A stretch of DNA of 64,000 nucleotides from an uncultured Azohydromonas sp. (GCF_937926365.1 NZ_CALAOH010000226.1:65509-129508), one strand, 5' to 3'; positions 18,756 through 27,600 are shown, numbered from the stretch's first letter. Program-made: numbers and translations. The notes: generated from the sequence alone by a model not told the origin.

Positions 18756-20084
18756 TCAGGCCGCGCGGCGCAGCGCGCCGGCCAGCGTGTCCACGATGCG
18801 GTCGATGTGGCTCTTCTCGATGATCAGCGGCGGCGACAGCGCGATGGTGTCGCCCGTGGTGCGGATCAGCACGCCTTGCTCCCAGCAGTCCAGGAACACG
18901 TTGAAGGCGCGCTTGGCCGGCGCGTCGGGCATGGGCGCCAGCTCCACGCCGCCCACCAGGCCGATGTTGCGCACGTCCACCACATGCGGCAGGCCCTTGA
19001 GGGAGTGAATGGCCTGGCCGAAGTAGTCGTGCAGTTCGCCGGCGCGGGTGAGCAACTGCTCTTCCTCGTAGGTCCGCAGCGTGGCCAGCGCCGCCGCGCA
19101 GGCCAGCGGGTGCGCCGAATACGTGTAGCCGTGCGGGAACTCGATCAGCTGCTCCGGCCCGTGCATGAAGGCGTCATGAATGGCGCGCTTGGCGAACACC
19201 GCGCCCATGGGCACGCAGCCGTTGGTCAGGCCCTTGGCCACGGTCATGAGGTCGGGCGTGACGCCGAAGGTCTGCGCCCCGAAGGGCTGCCCGGTGCGCC
19301 CGAAGCCGGTGATGACCTCGTCGAAGATCAGCAGGATGCCGTGGCGGTCGCAAATCTCGCGCAGCCGCTGCAGGTAGCCCACGGGCGGCAGCAGCACGCC
19401 GGTGGAGCCGGCCACGGGCTCGACGATCACCGCGGCGATGGTGCTGGGGTCGTGCAGCGCGCACAGCCGCTCCAGGTCGTCCGCCAGCTCCGCGCCGTGC
19501 GCGGGCTGGCCGAAGCTGTAGGCGTTGCGCGCCGGGTCGTGGGTGTGGCGCAGGTGGTCCACGCCCGAGAGCAGCGTGCCGAACAGTTTTCTATTGCCGA
19601 CGATGCCGCCGACCGAGATGCCGCCGAAGTTCACGCCGTGGTAACCGCGCTCGCGCCCGATGAGCCGGGTGCGGCTGCCCTCGCCGCGCACGCGGTGGTA
19701 GGCCAGCGCCATCTTCAGTGCCGTCTCCACCGACTCGGAGCCGGAGTTGGTGAAGAACACGCGGTCCAGTCCCGGCGGCGTCAGCCTCACCAGTTCCTCG
19801 GCCAGCTCGAAGGCCTGGGGATGGCCCATCTGGAACGGCGGGGCGTAGTCCAGCACGGAGGCCTGCTGCGCGATGGCCTGCACGATGCGCGGGCGCGCAT
19901 GGCCGGCATTGACGCACCACAGCCCCGCCACACCATCGAGCACCTGCCGGCCCTCGGGTGTCCAGTAGTGCATGCCTTCGGCGCGGGCCAGCAGGCGTGG
20001 CGCCTGCTTGAACTGCCGGTTGGCCGTGAAAGGCATCCAGTGAGCGTCGAGGGAAGGGCTGTCGGTAGTGCGGTCGGTGGTCAT
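18756..20084 (-). CDS. Class III omega-aminotransferase (beta-alanine/GABA-pyruvate type)
   Basis: A 442-residue PLP aminotransferase. Motifs: NSGSES (about 113-118), Asp255 (LLIFDEVITGFGRTG) and Schiff-base Lys284 (TVAKGLTNGCVPMGAV). The opening LDAHWMPFTANRQFK and the length resemble omega-amino acid:pyruvate (beta-alanine) transaminases. It would remove the amino group from GABA or beta-alanine, completing the amine catabolic pathway encoded by the downstream genes. It is the first gene of the reverse-strand cluster; the divergent region upstream separates it from the MoxR-type operon. Confidence 0.85.
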   Translation of the reverse strand: MTTDRTTDSPSLDAHWMPFTANRQFKQAPRLLARAEGMHYWTPEGRQVLDGVAGLWCVNAGHARPRIVQAIAQQASVLDYAPPFQMGHPQAFELAEELVRLTPPGLDRVFFTNSGSESVETALKMALAYHRVRGEGSRTRLIGRERGYHGVNFGGISVGGIVGNRKLFGTLLSGVDHLRHTHDPARNAYSFGQPAHGAELADDLERLCALHDPSTIAAVIVEPVAGSTGVLLPPVGYLQRLREICDRHGILLIFDEVITGFGRTGQPFGAQTFGVTPDLMTVAKGLTNGCVPMGAVFAKRAIHDAFMHGPEQLIEFPHGYTYSAHPLACAAALATLRTYEEEQLLTRAGELHDYFGQAIHSLKGLPHVVDVRNIGLVGGVELAPMPDAPAKRAFNVFLDCWEQGVLIRTTGDTIALSPPLIIEKSHIDRIVDTLAGALRRAA

Positions 20085-20411
20085 GGGCTCTCAACACAAG
20101 CGCGGCCCTGCAGCCGCGGGCCGTTCCAGTCTAGTCCCGGGCAAGGGGGGCTGCAGGCGAGCGCCGTGCGGGCCCGGCGCGGGCGTGGGAAGTCTTTCCG
20201 GCGAGCTGATGCGCAGGTGCATGCGCAGCGGCCTTGTCATCGGGGCAAACCCATGGTGCATGCGCGGCCTGGCGCCGTTCCCGTGCCTTCTCAACCAAGC
20301 CGTCCCTTGCAGGCGACCCTGTATTGGGGTGGGTCATCCATCGCCCGCGCGTCGGTTGCACGGGCATCCTCCGAGCCGCGAACACGTCCAAGGATGTGCA
20401 GGAGGACTCGC
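20085..20411. other. Divergent intergenic region, no clear gene
   Basis: The 327 bp lie between the putrescine cluster (leftward) and the MoxR-type operon (rightward), so promoters for both must be here or near. No coding frame with good start and composition was found; the long rightward frame through it is an upstream run-on of the ATPase frame. A ribosome-binding site (GCAGGAGGA) precedes the ATPase ATG at 20412. No convincing -35/-10 pair or operator was recognised. Confidence 0.6.
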
Positions 20412-21443
20412 ATGGCGGTGGACCCGGGTTGGCTGGCAGCGCAGCGCGAACAGGCGCTGGCGATGGAGCGGGAGATCGGGCGCGTGGTGGTGGGGCAGGC
20501 GCGCGCGATCCGGCTGGTGAACATTGCCGTGTTCGCCCGCGGCCACGTGCTGCTGCAGGGCGACGTGGGCGTGGGCAAGACCACGCTGCTGCGCGCCTTC
20601 GCGCGCGTGGTGGGCGGCGCCTTCGCGCGGGTGGAAGGGACCATCGACCTGATGCCCGCGGACCTGCTGTACCACACGCACATCACGGCCGAGGGCCGCC
20701 CGGCGGTGGACCCCGGGCCGCTGATCGCTCATGGCCCGGAGCTGGCGGTGTTCTTCTTCAACGAGATCAACCGGGCACGGCCGCAGGTGCACTCGCTGCT
20801 GCTGCGCGCCATGGCCGAGCGCAGCGTCTCGGCCTTCAACCGCGAGATCGCATTGCCGCACCTGCTGGTGTTTGCCGACCGCAACCGCGTGGAGCGGGAA
20901 GAGACCTTCGAGCTGGCGGTGGCGGCGCGCGACCGCTTCCTGATGGAAGTGACGCTGGACACGCCCGCCGGCGCGGCCGAGCGCGAGGCGCTGGTGTTCG
21001 ACCCGCGCTTCCACGACACCGACGCGCTGGTGGACACGCTGCCCGCGGGGCTGGTGTCGCACCGCGAACTGGGTGCACTGTCCGCAGTCCTTCAGAGCCA
21101 CATACAGGCTTCTCCCACGTTGCGGCGCTACGCGCTGGCGTTGTGGCGCGCCACCGAGCAGCCGGCAGAAAGCGGGGTGCGGCTGGCGCAGGCGGACGGC
21201 CTGGACCTGTCGCAGCTGGTGCTGGCCGGCGCCAGCCCGCGCGGCATGAGCATGCTGCTGCGCGCCGCGCGCGTGGCGGCCTGGCTGGAGGGCCGCGATC
21301 ACCTGGTGCCGGAAGACCTGCAGGCGGTGTTCCACGAGGTGCTGGCGCACCGGCTGGTGCTGCAGCCGGTGTACGAGCTGCGCCGCGCGACGCTGGTGCC
21401 GGCGTTGACGGCCGCCATCCTGCAGGCGGTACCCGCGCCCTGA
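20412..21443 (+). CDS. mxaR: MoxR-family AAA+ ATPase
   Basis: A 343-residue MoxR-type AAA+ ATPase. Walker A is GDVGVGKTT (50-58), Walker B the unusual FFFNEINRA (114-122), with sensor segments following (VFADRNRVEREETF). MoxR ATPases act as chaperones with von Willebrand factor A partners, here encoded immediately downstream. In this gene order (ATPase, DUF58 protein, MxaA, vWA, MxaK, vWA) it corresponds to MoxR/MxaR, needed for activity of a periplasmic PQQ alcohol dehydrogenase in methylotrophs. ATG 20412 is preceded by GCAGGAGGA. The longer upstream frame overlaps the opposite aminotransferase and is rejected. Confidence 0.88.
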   Translation: MAVDPGWLAAQREQALAMEREIGRVVVGQARAIRLVNIAVFARGHVLLQGDVGVGKTTLLRAFARVVGGAFARVEGTIDLMPADLLYHTHITAEGRPAVDPGPLIAHGPELAVFFFNEINRARPQVHSLLLRAMAERSVSAFNREIALPHLLVFADRNRVEREETFELAVAARDRFLMEVTLDTPAGAAEREALVFDPRFHDTDALVDTLPAGLVSHRELGALSAVLQSHIQASPTLRRYALALWRATEQPAESGVRLAQADGLDLSQLVLAGASPRGMSMLLRAARVAAWLEGRDHLVPEDLQAVFHEVLAHRLVLQPVYELRRATLVPALTAAILQAVPAP

Positions 21444-21449
21444 GCCGCC

Positions 21450-22301
21450 ATGGACGCCACGCCGGCCGAGTTCTTCTACCGGCTGCCCGCGCCGGCGCAG
21501 GGCCTGCGCCCGGGCGCGCACCGCGGACAGGGTGGCGAGGGCGGTCTGGAGTTCCGCGGCCATGCCGATTGGCTGCGTGCGCCGGATGCGCGCCGGCTGG
21601 ACTTGCGCGCCACGCTGCGCGATCCCTTCCAGCGCTGGCAGGTGCGGCTGCACAGCCCGCCGCGGGCGCAGACGGTGTGGCTGATCGCCGACGTCTCGGG
21701 CTCCATGGCCTTCGGCGCGCCGCGGCGCAAGCTCGACCTGCTGGCGGACTTCGCCCAGAGCCTGGCCTGGTCCGCCTGGCGCACGGGCGATCCCTTCGGC
21801 TGCGTGGCCTGCGACGACCGTGTGCGCGAGGAGCTGCTGTGGCCGCCCGCGCACCAGGCCGGCCGGACGCTGGACCTTTCGGCGCGGCTGCGCGCGCTGC
21901 AGCCGGTGGGCCGCGGCAGCCGGGCGCTGGCACAGGCGGCAGCCGTGACCGGGCGGAGGCGGGCGCTGCTGTTCCTGGCTTCGGATTTCCACGTGCCGCT
22001 GGAAGAACTGCGGCGTTGGCTGTCGGCCTTCGCAGCGCACTGGGTGGTGCCGGTGGTGGTGTGGGACCGGCGGGAATTCGAGCCCGGCGGCCGGGCCGGC
22101 CTGTTGCCGCTGGTGGATGCGGAAAGCGGCGAGCGCCGCCTGCTGTGGTGGCGGCCCGGCCTGCGCGCGCGCTGGGCCCAGGTGGCGCACGAGCGGCGCG
22201 AGGCCTTGAAGGCCGTGTTCGCACAGTCGCGGCTGCGGCCGCTGTTCATCGAGGGAAGGTTCGATGCGGATGCGGTTACGCGGTATTTCCTGCAGGGGTA
22301 G
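21450..22301 (+). CDS. mxaS: DUF58-type protein, MxaS-like
   Basis: A 283-residue soluble protein starting at ATG 21450, 6 bp after the ATPase gene. It has the DUF58 pattern (RRLDLRATLRDPFQRWQVRLH) and a vWA-like metal site DVSGSMAFG near residue 80. MxaS proteins are defined by this fold and by position after moxR. It would act with the MoxR ATPase on the periplasmic dehydrogenase or its maturation complex. No membrane segment is evident, unlike many DUF58 proteins. Its 3' end overlaps the next gene by up to 38 bp. Confidence 0.75.
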   Translation: MDATPAEFFYRLPAPAQGLRPGAHRGQGGEGGLEFRGHADWLRAPDARRLDLRATLRDPFQRWQVRLHSPPRAQTVWLIADVSGSMAFGAPRRKLDLLADFAQSLAWSAWRTGDPFGCVACDDRVREELLWPPAHQAGRTLDLSARLRALQPVGRGSRALAQAAAVTGRRRALLFLASDFHVPLEELRRWLSAFAAHWVVPVVVWDRREFEPGGRAGLLPLVDAESGERRLLWWRPGLRARWAQVAHERREALKAVFAQSRLRPLFIEGRFDADAVTRYFLQG

Positions 22302-23232
22302 GGAGTGGATTCCAGAGCGGGGGTGCGGGCTGAGTCACGCATCCACGTTCCTTGCAGCCGCACTGCTCCTGTCCGTCGGAGCCGCCTTTGGCCAGGCTCT
22401 GCAGCTGCGCGAGATGGAGCCCCGCCGCTTCGGCTACCACCTCGGTGACGTCGTTGAGCGTCGCGCCGAGGTGGAGATCCCTGCCGACCTGCGGCTGGAC
22501 CCGGAGTCGCTGCCCGTGCCGCGCCTCGGCACCTCGCTGGAGCTGCGCGAGGTGCGCTGGGAGCCGCCGCCGTGGTGGCGGCGCGGCGGCAGCGCCACGC
22601 TCCTGCTGCGCTACCAGGTGCTGCGCTCGCCCAGCGCGCCGCAACTGCTGGACCTGCCGCCGGTGACGCTGCGCTTCGTCGGCACCGCACGGCCGCAAGA
22701 AGCGCGGCTGGACGGATTGCCCATCCTGGTGAGCCCGCTGGTGCCCGAGCCGCCGCCGGAGCGCCGGGGCCTCGGTGCCCTGCAGCCCGACTTGCCACCG
22801 CCGCTCATCGATAGCCGTCCGTTGCACTCCCGGCTCGCAGTCGAAGCGCTGATAGCCGTGCTGGCCGGCGCGGCACTGCTGGGGAGCCTGCTGGGCTGGC
22901 CATGGCGGCGCCATCCACGCCACTTCGATCGCGCCTGGCGGCAGATACGCCGCTTGCCCGAGCCGGCCAGCGCGGTGCACTGGCGCCAGGCGATGACGGC
23001 GCTGCACCACGCGCTGGACCTCAGCGCCGGCGAGGCGCTGTTCGCGCCGGGGCTGGACGCCTTCCTGGCGCGCCGGCCGGCCTTCTCGCCGCTGCGCCCG
23101 CAGCTGGAGCGCTTCTTCGAGCTGTCGCGCCGCACCTTTTTCGCGCCCGGTGGCGAGGCCATCCCGGAGTTGGGCTGGCTCAAGGCGTTGTGCCGGCTGG
23201 CCCGGGTGCTGGAACGGGAGAGTGAGCGGTGA
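22264..23232 (+). CDS. mxaA: MxaA-like membrane protein
   Basis: A protein of up to 322 residues. The start is uncertain: ATG 22264 or 22270 lies inside the upstream gene and precedes a non-typical N-terminus, while the signal peptide core (HASTFLAAALLLSVGAAFGQA) begins near residue 25, so a CTG or GTG start around 22320-22330 is possible. The periplasmic domain begins RRFGYHLGDVVERRAEVEIP, the MxaA pattern, with a membrane helix near residues 190-215 and a basic WRRHPRHFDRAWRQIRRL segment after it. MxaA is linked to calcium insertion into methanol dehydrogenase in methylotrophs. Confidence 0.72.
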   Translation: MRMRLRGISCRGREWIPERGCGLSHASTFLAAALLLSVGAAFGQALQLREMEPRRFGYHLGDVVERRAEVEIPADLRLDPESLPVPRLGTSLELREVRWEPPPWWRRGGSATLLLRYQVLRSPSAPQLLDLPPVTLRFVGTARPQEARLDGLPILVSPLVPEPPPERRGLGALQPDLPPPLIDSRPLHSRLAVEALIAVLAGAALLGSLLGWPWRRHPRHFDRAWRQIRRLPEPASAVHWRQAMTALHHALDLSAGEALFAPGLDAFLARRPAFSPLRPQLERFFELSRRTFFAPGGEAIPELGWLKALCRLARVLERESER

Positions 23233-24248
23233 CGCTGGCCCAGCCGCTGTGGTTGCTGCTGCTGCCACTGGCGCTGTTGCCCTGGCGGCGCAGCGCCGAG
23301 GCACCGGTGCTGCATGGCGCGCTGGCGCTGCTGCCGCCCGATCCGGCCAGCCGGCTGCTGTCGCTGCTGCTGCGCGCGCTGGGCTCCCTGGCGATTGCCG
23401 CGCTGGTGCTGGCGCTGGCCGGACCGCGGCTGGCCGAGCGCGCGGTGCAGCGGGTAGGCCGCGGTGCCGAGATCGTGCTGCTGCTGGATCGCAGCGGGAG
23501 CATGGACCAGAGCTTCGGCAGGGCGCGCAACGGCGGCGGCGAGGCGGCGCGTGGTGGGGGGCTGGCGGCCCAGGCGCGGGGCCGGGCCAAGAGCGACGTC
23601 GCGCGCGAGGTGCTGTCGGACTTCGTGGCCCAGCGTCCGAACGACCGCTTCGCGCTGGTGGCCTTCAGCGCCGCGCCCATGCCGGTGCTGGACTTCACGC
23701 AGCACACCGAGGCCGTGCAGGCCGCCATCGCCGCCGCCGCGGTCGGGCGCGGTCTCGGCGAGACGGACATCGGGCGCGGCGTGCTGGCGGCGCTGGACCA
23801 CTTCGGGCAGCGCCCCTTTGCCGGGGGGCGCATCGTGATGCTGGTGTCCGACGGCGGCGATCACCTGGAGCCGGCCATGCGCGAGCGCATCACGCAGCGC
23901 ATGCGGCGCGACCGCGTCTCGCTCTACTGGCTCTACCTGCGCTCGGCCGGCAGCCCGGGCCTGCAGCCGCCGCCGGGCAGCGACCCCGAGGCGGCCTCCA
24001 ACGTGCCGGAGGTGTTCCTGCACCGCTACTTCGGCACGCTGGGCCCGCAGTACCACGCCTACGAGATCGAGGACCCGGCGGCGCTGCAGCGCGCGGTGGC
24101 GGACGTGGGCCGCCTGGCCGACCTGCCCAGCGCTTTCGAGGAACGGCTGCCGCCGCGGCCGCTGGACGGCGCCTGCTTGGCGGTGGCGCTGGGAAGCTGT
24201 CTGTTGCTTTGGGGGGCGCAATGCGTACAGCGCACACGCTGGGGCTGA
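23229..24248 (+). CDS. mxaC: von Willebrand factor A membrane protein, MxaC-like
   Basis: A 339-residue protein starting at GTG 23229, overlapping the upstream stop. Two hydrophobic helices in the first 70 residues precede a vWA domain with metal-ion-dependent adhesion site DRSGSMDQS (about residues 86-94) and a later DIGRG segment for the threonine position. A C-terminal hydrophobic stretch may anchor it. The order and the two-helix start match MxaC and BatA-type proteins that pair with MoxR ATPases. A low-complexity Gly/Ala insert follows the metal site. It overlaps the next gene by 28 bp. Confidence 0.8.
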   Translation: MTLAQPLWLLLLPLALLPWRRSAEAPVLHGALALLPPDPASRLLSLLLRALGSLAIAALVLALAGPRLAERAVQRVGRGAEIVLLLDRSGSMDQSFGRARNGGGEAARGGGLAAQARGRAKSDVAREVLSDFVAQRPNDRFALVAFSAAPMPVLDFTQHTEAVQAAIAAAAVGRGLGETDIGRGVLAALDHFGQRPFAGGRIVMLVSDGGDHLEPAMRERITQRMRRDRVSLYWLYLRSAGSPGLQPPPGSDPEAASNVPEVFLHRYFGTLGPQYHAYEIEDPAALQRAVADVGRLADLPSAFEERLPPRPLDGACLAVALGSCLLLWGAQCVQRTRWG

Positions 24249-24808
24249 GCCGCCGCGCGCGCCGGTATTTCCTGATGGTGCTGCTCGTCGCGGCACTGGG
24301 CGCGCTGGCGTGGGACGGGCTGGCGCAGTGGCGCGCGCAGGGCTGGAACACGGTGATCACGCAGCGGCAGGTCCTGGCCGCGGCCGGTGCGCAGGCCGCC
24401 AGCGCGCCGCAGGCGCTGCCGGCCGAGCTGCGCTTTGCCGTCGCGAGCGAGCAGGCCGCCGCCGGCAACGACGCGGCGGCGCTGGACGGCTGGCGCGCGC
24501 TGCAGTCCGGCACGCCGTTGGGCCGCGCCGCGCGCTTCAATGCCGCCAATGCACTGCTGCGCGAGGCCGCACGGCTGCGCGCGGGCGAGCAGCCCGGGCA
24601 GGCCATCGCGCTGGTGGAGCTGGCCAAGGAGAACTACCGCGAGCTGTTGCGCCAGGACCCGGGGCACTGGGCCGCCCGCTACAACCTGGAACGCGCTCAG
24701 CGACTGCAGCCCGATGCCGAGGACGCGGAGACGGCGCCCGCCGCCGCGCCGCGTGATGCGGAGCGCGCGCCCACCACGGCGCGCGGCGTGGCGCAGGGGC
24801 TGCCATGA
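24221..24808 (+). CDS. mxaK: MxaK-like protein
   Basis: A 195-residue protein, ATG 24221. It has one N-terminal membrane helix (RRARRYFLMVLLVAALGALAW) followed by an Ala/Arg-rich helical domain (ELRFAVASEQAAAGNDAAALDGWRAL, then an NLERAQRLQP end) with the pattern of short tetratricopeptide-type helices. It corresponds by size, topology and place to MxaK, whose role in dehydrogenase maturation is not well defined. It overlaps the neighbouring genes on both sides (28 bp and 4 bp), so expression is coupled. Confidence 0.7.
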   Translation: MRTAHTLGLSRRARRYFLMVLLVAALGALAWDGLAQWRAQGWNTVITQRQVLAAAGAQAASAPQALPAELRFAVASEQAAAGNDAAALDGWRALQSGTPLGRAARFNAANALLREAARLRAGEQPGQAIALVELAKENYRELLRQDPGHWAARYNLERAQRLQPDAEDAETAPAAAPRDAERAPTTARGVAQGLP

Positions 24809-25794
24809 CAGGCGGCCGATTCGCCGCCCCGGCAGCGCTGCGCCGTGTCCTGGCCGGGCCGCCGGGGCGCCGGGCGCTGCTGCCGTGTGCCATCGGGCTG
24901 CTGCTCCTGGCGCTGGCCGATCCGCGGCTGCCGCTGGTGCGCGCGCAGGTGGAATCGGTGGTGGTGCTGGACATCACGCAGAGCATGGACGTGGTGGACG
25001 TGCAACTGCAGGGCCGCAGCGTTTCGCGGCTGGCGCTGGCGCGCGCCGCGCTGCACGAGGCGCTGGGGCGGCTGCCTTGCGGCTCGCGCATCGGGCTGGG
25101 CGTGTTCACCGAGCACCGCAGCGTGCTGCTGCTGGCGCCGCTGGAGGTCTGCGCGCACCTGCAGGAACTGCGCGGCGCGCTGGCGCGCATCGACGGCCGC
25201 ATGGCGTGGAGCGGCAACAGCGAGGTGGCCAAGGGGCTCAACAGCGCGCTGCGCCTGGTGCGCGCGCTGCCCGAAGCGCCTTCGCTGGTCTTCGTCACCG
25301 ACGGCCACGAGGCGCCGCCGCTGAACCCGCGCTACCGCCCGCCCATGGACGGCACCGACCGCGCCTCGGGCTGGCTGGTGGGCGTGGGAGGGCTGGCGCC
25401 GGTGCCCATCCCGCGCAGCGACCCCGAGGGCCGGCCGCTGGGCTTCTGGGGCGCGCGCGAGGTGCTGCAGGTCGAGCCTTACAGCCAGGGCCGCGGCGGC
25501 AGCGTGCAGGGCGAGCGCATGGTGGAGGACCCCGCCGGCCCCGCGCCACCCGACCTGGGCGCCACGCCGGGGCGCGAGCACCTGTCCTCCCTGCGCGAGC
25601 CCTACCTGCAGCGCCTGGCGCAGGAGACCGGCCTGCGCTACGCCCGGCTGCACCCGGGCGTGCCGCTGCTGGCGCTGCTGCGGGATCCGGCGCAGCAGCG
25701 ACGCCAGCCGGTGCCGTTGCGCCCGCTACTGGTGGTGCTCGCGCTGGCATTGCTGGCGCTGCGGCATGCGGGCCGCGTGCGCCCGGGTGTTTGA
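24805..25794 (+). CDS. mxaL: von Willebrand factor A protein, MxaL-like
   Basis: A 329-residue protein whose start overlaps the upstream stop (ATGA). A hydrophobic segment (residues 23-40) precedes a vWA domain with VVVLDITQSMDVVD, a metal site in which Thr replaces the first Ser of the usual DxSxS pattern, the form typical of MxaL. A hydrophobic C-terminal helix (PLLVVLALALLALR) follows. It is the sixth and last gene of the mxaRSACKL order. No methanol or PQQ-alcohol dehydrogenase structural gene follows; the next gene is isocitrate lyase. Confidence 0.8.
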   Translation: MTGGRFAAPAALRRVLAGPPGRRALLPCAIGLLLLALADPRLPLVRAQVESVVVLDITQSMDVVDVQLQGRSVSRLALARAALHEALGRLPCGSRIGLGVFTEHRSVLLLAPLEVCAHLQELRGALARIDGRMAWSGNSEVAKGLNSALRLVRALPEAPSLVFVTDGHEAPPLNPRYRPPMDGTDRASGWLVGVGGLAPVPIPRSDPEGRPLGFWGAREVLQVEPYSQGRGGSVQGERMVEDPAGPAPPDLGATPGREHLSSLREPYLQRLAQETGLRYARLHPGVPLLALLRDPAQQRRQPVPLRPLLVVLALALLALRHAGRVRPGV

Positions 25795-26148
25795 GTCGGT
25801 CCGGGCATTCCACCCGCGTCCGGCTCGGGCCCGCTCGCCACGCTCCATCTGGTTGAGTGCGCTCCGGGTTGCTGGGGATGCGCGCGCCCACGCGCTGTGC
25901 TTGCTTCCTTCGTCGCACGGTGAAAAACGGCATTTCGCATTGTGAAGTTCTGGTTTTTCGCGGCGCAGCAATTTTTCTCATTACGGAAAACGGCATCCCG
26001 CATTGCGAGAGTGTTTTTGTAAGTGCTTGATTTTTTTGAAGAAAAAAATCTGTCTTATATAAGACATAAGTCTTCTGTCCGGCGCGTTCCGCCTTTAGGC
26101 TTTAGCCATCGATTCGCCACTTGCATCTCACCCCTGAAGGAGTACCTG
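25795..26148 (+). promoter_or_regulatory. Control region of isocitrate lyase
   Basis: A 354-bp gene-free region. It holds two direct repeats of AAAACGGCATYYCGCATTGYGA (25924-25945 and 25987-26008), 63 bp or about six helical turns apart, each enclosing a short CGCATTG(C/T)G inverted repeat. Further on, TGTCTTATATAAGACA (26051-26066) is a perfect 16-bp palindrome followed by a partial repeat ATAAGTCTT. The stretch 25921-26070 is AT-rich relative to its surroundings. These look like operators, perhaps for IclR-type and GntR-type regulators of acetate metabolism; the regulator identity is inference. GAAGGAG precedes the aceA ATG. Confidence 0.65.
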
Positions 26149-27465
26149 ATGAGCCAACTGACCCGCGAACAGCAGATCGCCGCCCTGGAGAAGGACTGGG
26201 CTGAGAACCCCCGTTGGAAGCTCGTGAAGCGTGGCTACAGCGCCGCCGACGTGGTGCGTCTGCGCGGCAGCCTGCAGCCCGAGTACACGCTGGCCCAGCG
26301 TGGTGCCGAGAAGCTGTGGGAGAAGGTCAACGGCGGTGCCAAGAAGGGCTACGTGAACGCCTTCGGCGCGATCACCGCCGGCCAGGCGATGCAGCAGGCC
26401 AAGGCTGGCCTGGAAGCCGTGTACCTGTCGGGCTGGCAGGTCGCCGCCGACGGCAACACCTCCGAGACGATGTACCCGGACCAGTCGCTGTACGCCTACG
26501 ACTCGGTGCCGACCATGGTTCGCCGCATCAACAACACCTTCAAGCGTGCCGACGAGATCCAGTGGTCGCGCGGCATCAATCCCGGCGACGAAGGTTTCGT
26601 GGACTACTTCCTGCCCATCGTGGCGGACGCTGAAGCCGGCTTCGGTGGCGTGCTCAACGCCTTCGAGCTGATGAAGAACATGATCGCCGCGGGCGCCGCC
26701 GGCGTGCACTTCGAGGACCAGCTGGCCGCCGTGAAGAAGTGCGGCCACATGGGCGGCAAGGTGCTGGTGCCGACCCGTGAAGCCGTCGAGAAGCTGATCG
26801 CCGCGCGCTTCGCCGCCGACGTGATGGGCGTGCCCACCATTGTGCTGGCCCGTACCGACGCCGAGGCTGCCAACCTGCTGACCAGTGATTGCGACGACAA
26901 CGACAAGCCCTTCATCACCGGTGAGCGCACCCAGGAAGGCTTCTACCGCGTCAAGAACGGCCTGGAGCAGGCCATCAGCCGCGGCGTGGCCTACGCGCCC
27001 TACGCCGACCTGGTGTGGTGCGAGACCGGCGTGCCCGACATCGGCTTCGCCCGCGAGTTCGCGCAGGCCGTGCACGCTGCCTGCCCGGGCAAGCTGCTGA
27101 GCTACAACTGCTCGCCCTCGTTCAACTGGCGCAAGAACCTGGACGACAAGCAGATCGCTTCGTTCCAGGAAGAGCTGTCGGCGCTGGGCTACAAGTACCA
27201 GTTCATCACCCTGGCTGGTATCCACATCAACTGGTACAACACCTTCCAGTTCGCCCATGCCTATGCCCGCGGCGAAGGCATGAAGCACTACGTCAACATG
27301 GTGCAAGAGCCCGAGTTCCAGGCGCGCGAGCAGGGCTACACCTTCGTGTCGCACCAGCAGGAAGTCGGCGCCGGCTACTTCGACGACGTGACGACCGTGA
27401 TCCAGGGCGGCTCCTCCAGCGTCAAGGCGCTGACCGGTTCCACCGAGGAAGAGCAGTTCCACTGA
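26149..27465 (+). CDS. aceA: Isocitrate lyase
   Basis: A 438-residue enzyme that cleaves isocitrate to glyoxylate and succinate, the first step of the glyoxylate shunt. The signature KKCGHMGGK with catalytic Cys198 is present, with YLSGWQVAAD, DYFLPIVADAEAGFGG and SYNCSPSFNW. ATG 26149 follows GAAGGAG; the extended frame to 26023 crosses the operator palindrome and is rejected. Codon use is strongly biased to a few C- and G-ending codons, as for a highly expressed gene. It appears monocistronic and ends in a strong terminator. Confidence 0.97.
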   Translation: MSQLTREQQIAALEKDWAENPRWKLVKRGYSAADVVRLRGSLQPEYTLAQRGAEKLWEKVNGGAKKGYVNAFGAITAGQAMQQAKAGLEAVYLSGWQVAADGNTSETMYPDQSLYAYDSVPTMVRRINNTFKRADEIQWSRGINPGDEGFVDYFLPIVADAEAGFGGVLNAFELMKNMIAAGAAGVHFEDQLAAVKKCGHMGGKVLVPTREAVEKLIAARFAADVMGVPTIVLARTDAEAANLLTSDCDDNDKPFITGERTQEGFYRVKNGLEQAISRGVAYAPYADLVWCETGVPDIGFAREFAQAVHAACPGKLLSYNCSPSFNWRKNLDDKQIASFQEELSALGYKYQFITLAGIHINWYNTFQFAHAYARGEGMKHYVNMVQEPEFQAREQGYTFVSHQQEVGAGYFDDVTTVIQGGSSSVKALTGSTEEEQFH

Positions 27466-27537
27466 TCAACCAGATCCACTGAGCCTGTGCGTGGGGTGCG
27501 GGCTGCCGGCGAATCCAAGCCGGCCCTTCAGTGAGAC

Positions 27538-27600
27538 ATGCGGCGGCAACCCTGCCGCATGCAGCCCGACGGCTCAAACGGCCGTCGGGCTTTTTACTTT
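27538..27600 (+). terminator. Terminator after aceA
   Basis: AGCCCGACGGC (27563-27573) and GCCGTCGGGCT (27581-27591) form a perfect 11-bp stem with a 7-base loop, followed by a T-rich run (TTTTTACTTTTT). A second small hairpin, CATGCGGC/GCCGCATG (27538-27562), lies directly before it. The structure closes the aceA transcript. Confidence 0.85.

Noticed and set aside
15332..18823. Very long rightward open frame opposite the aminotransferase and ligase genes
   Set aside because: Antisense of strongly biased GC-rich genes. The translation is rich in His, Arg, Gln, Val and Ala with no motifs, while the reverse strand has clear enzyme motifs throughout.
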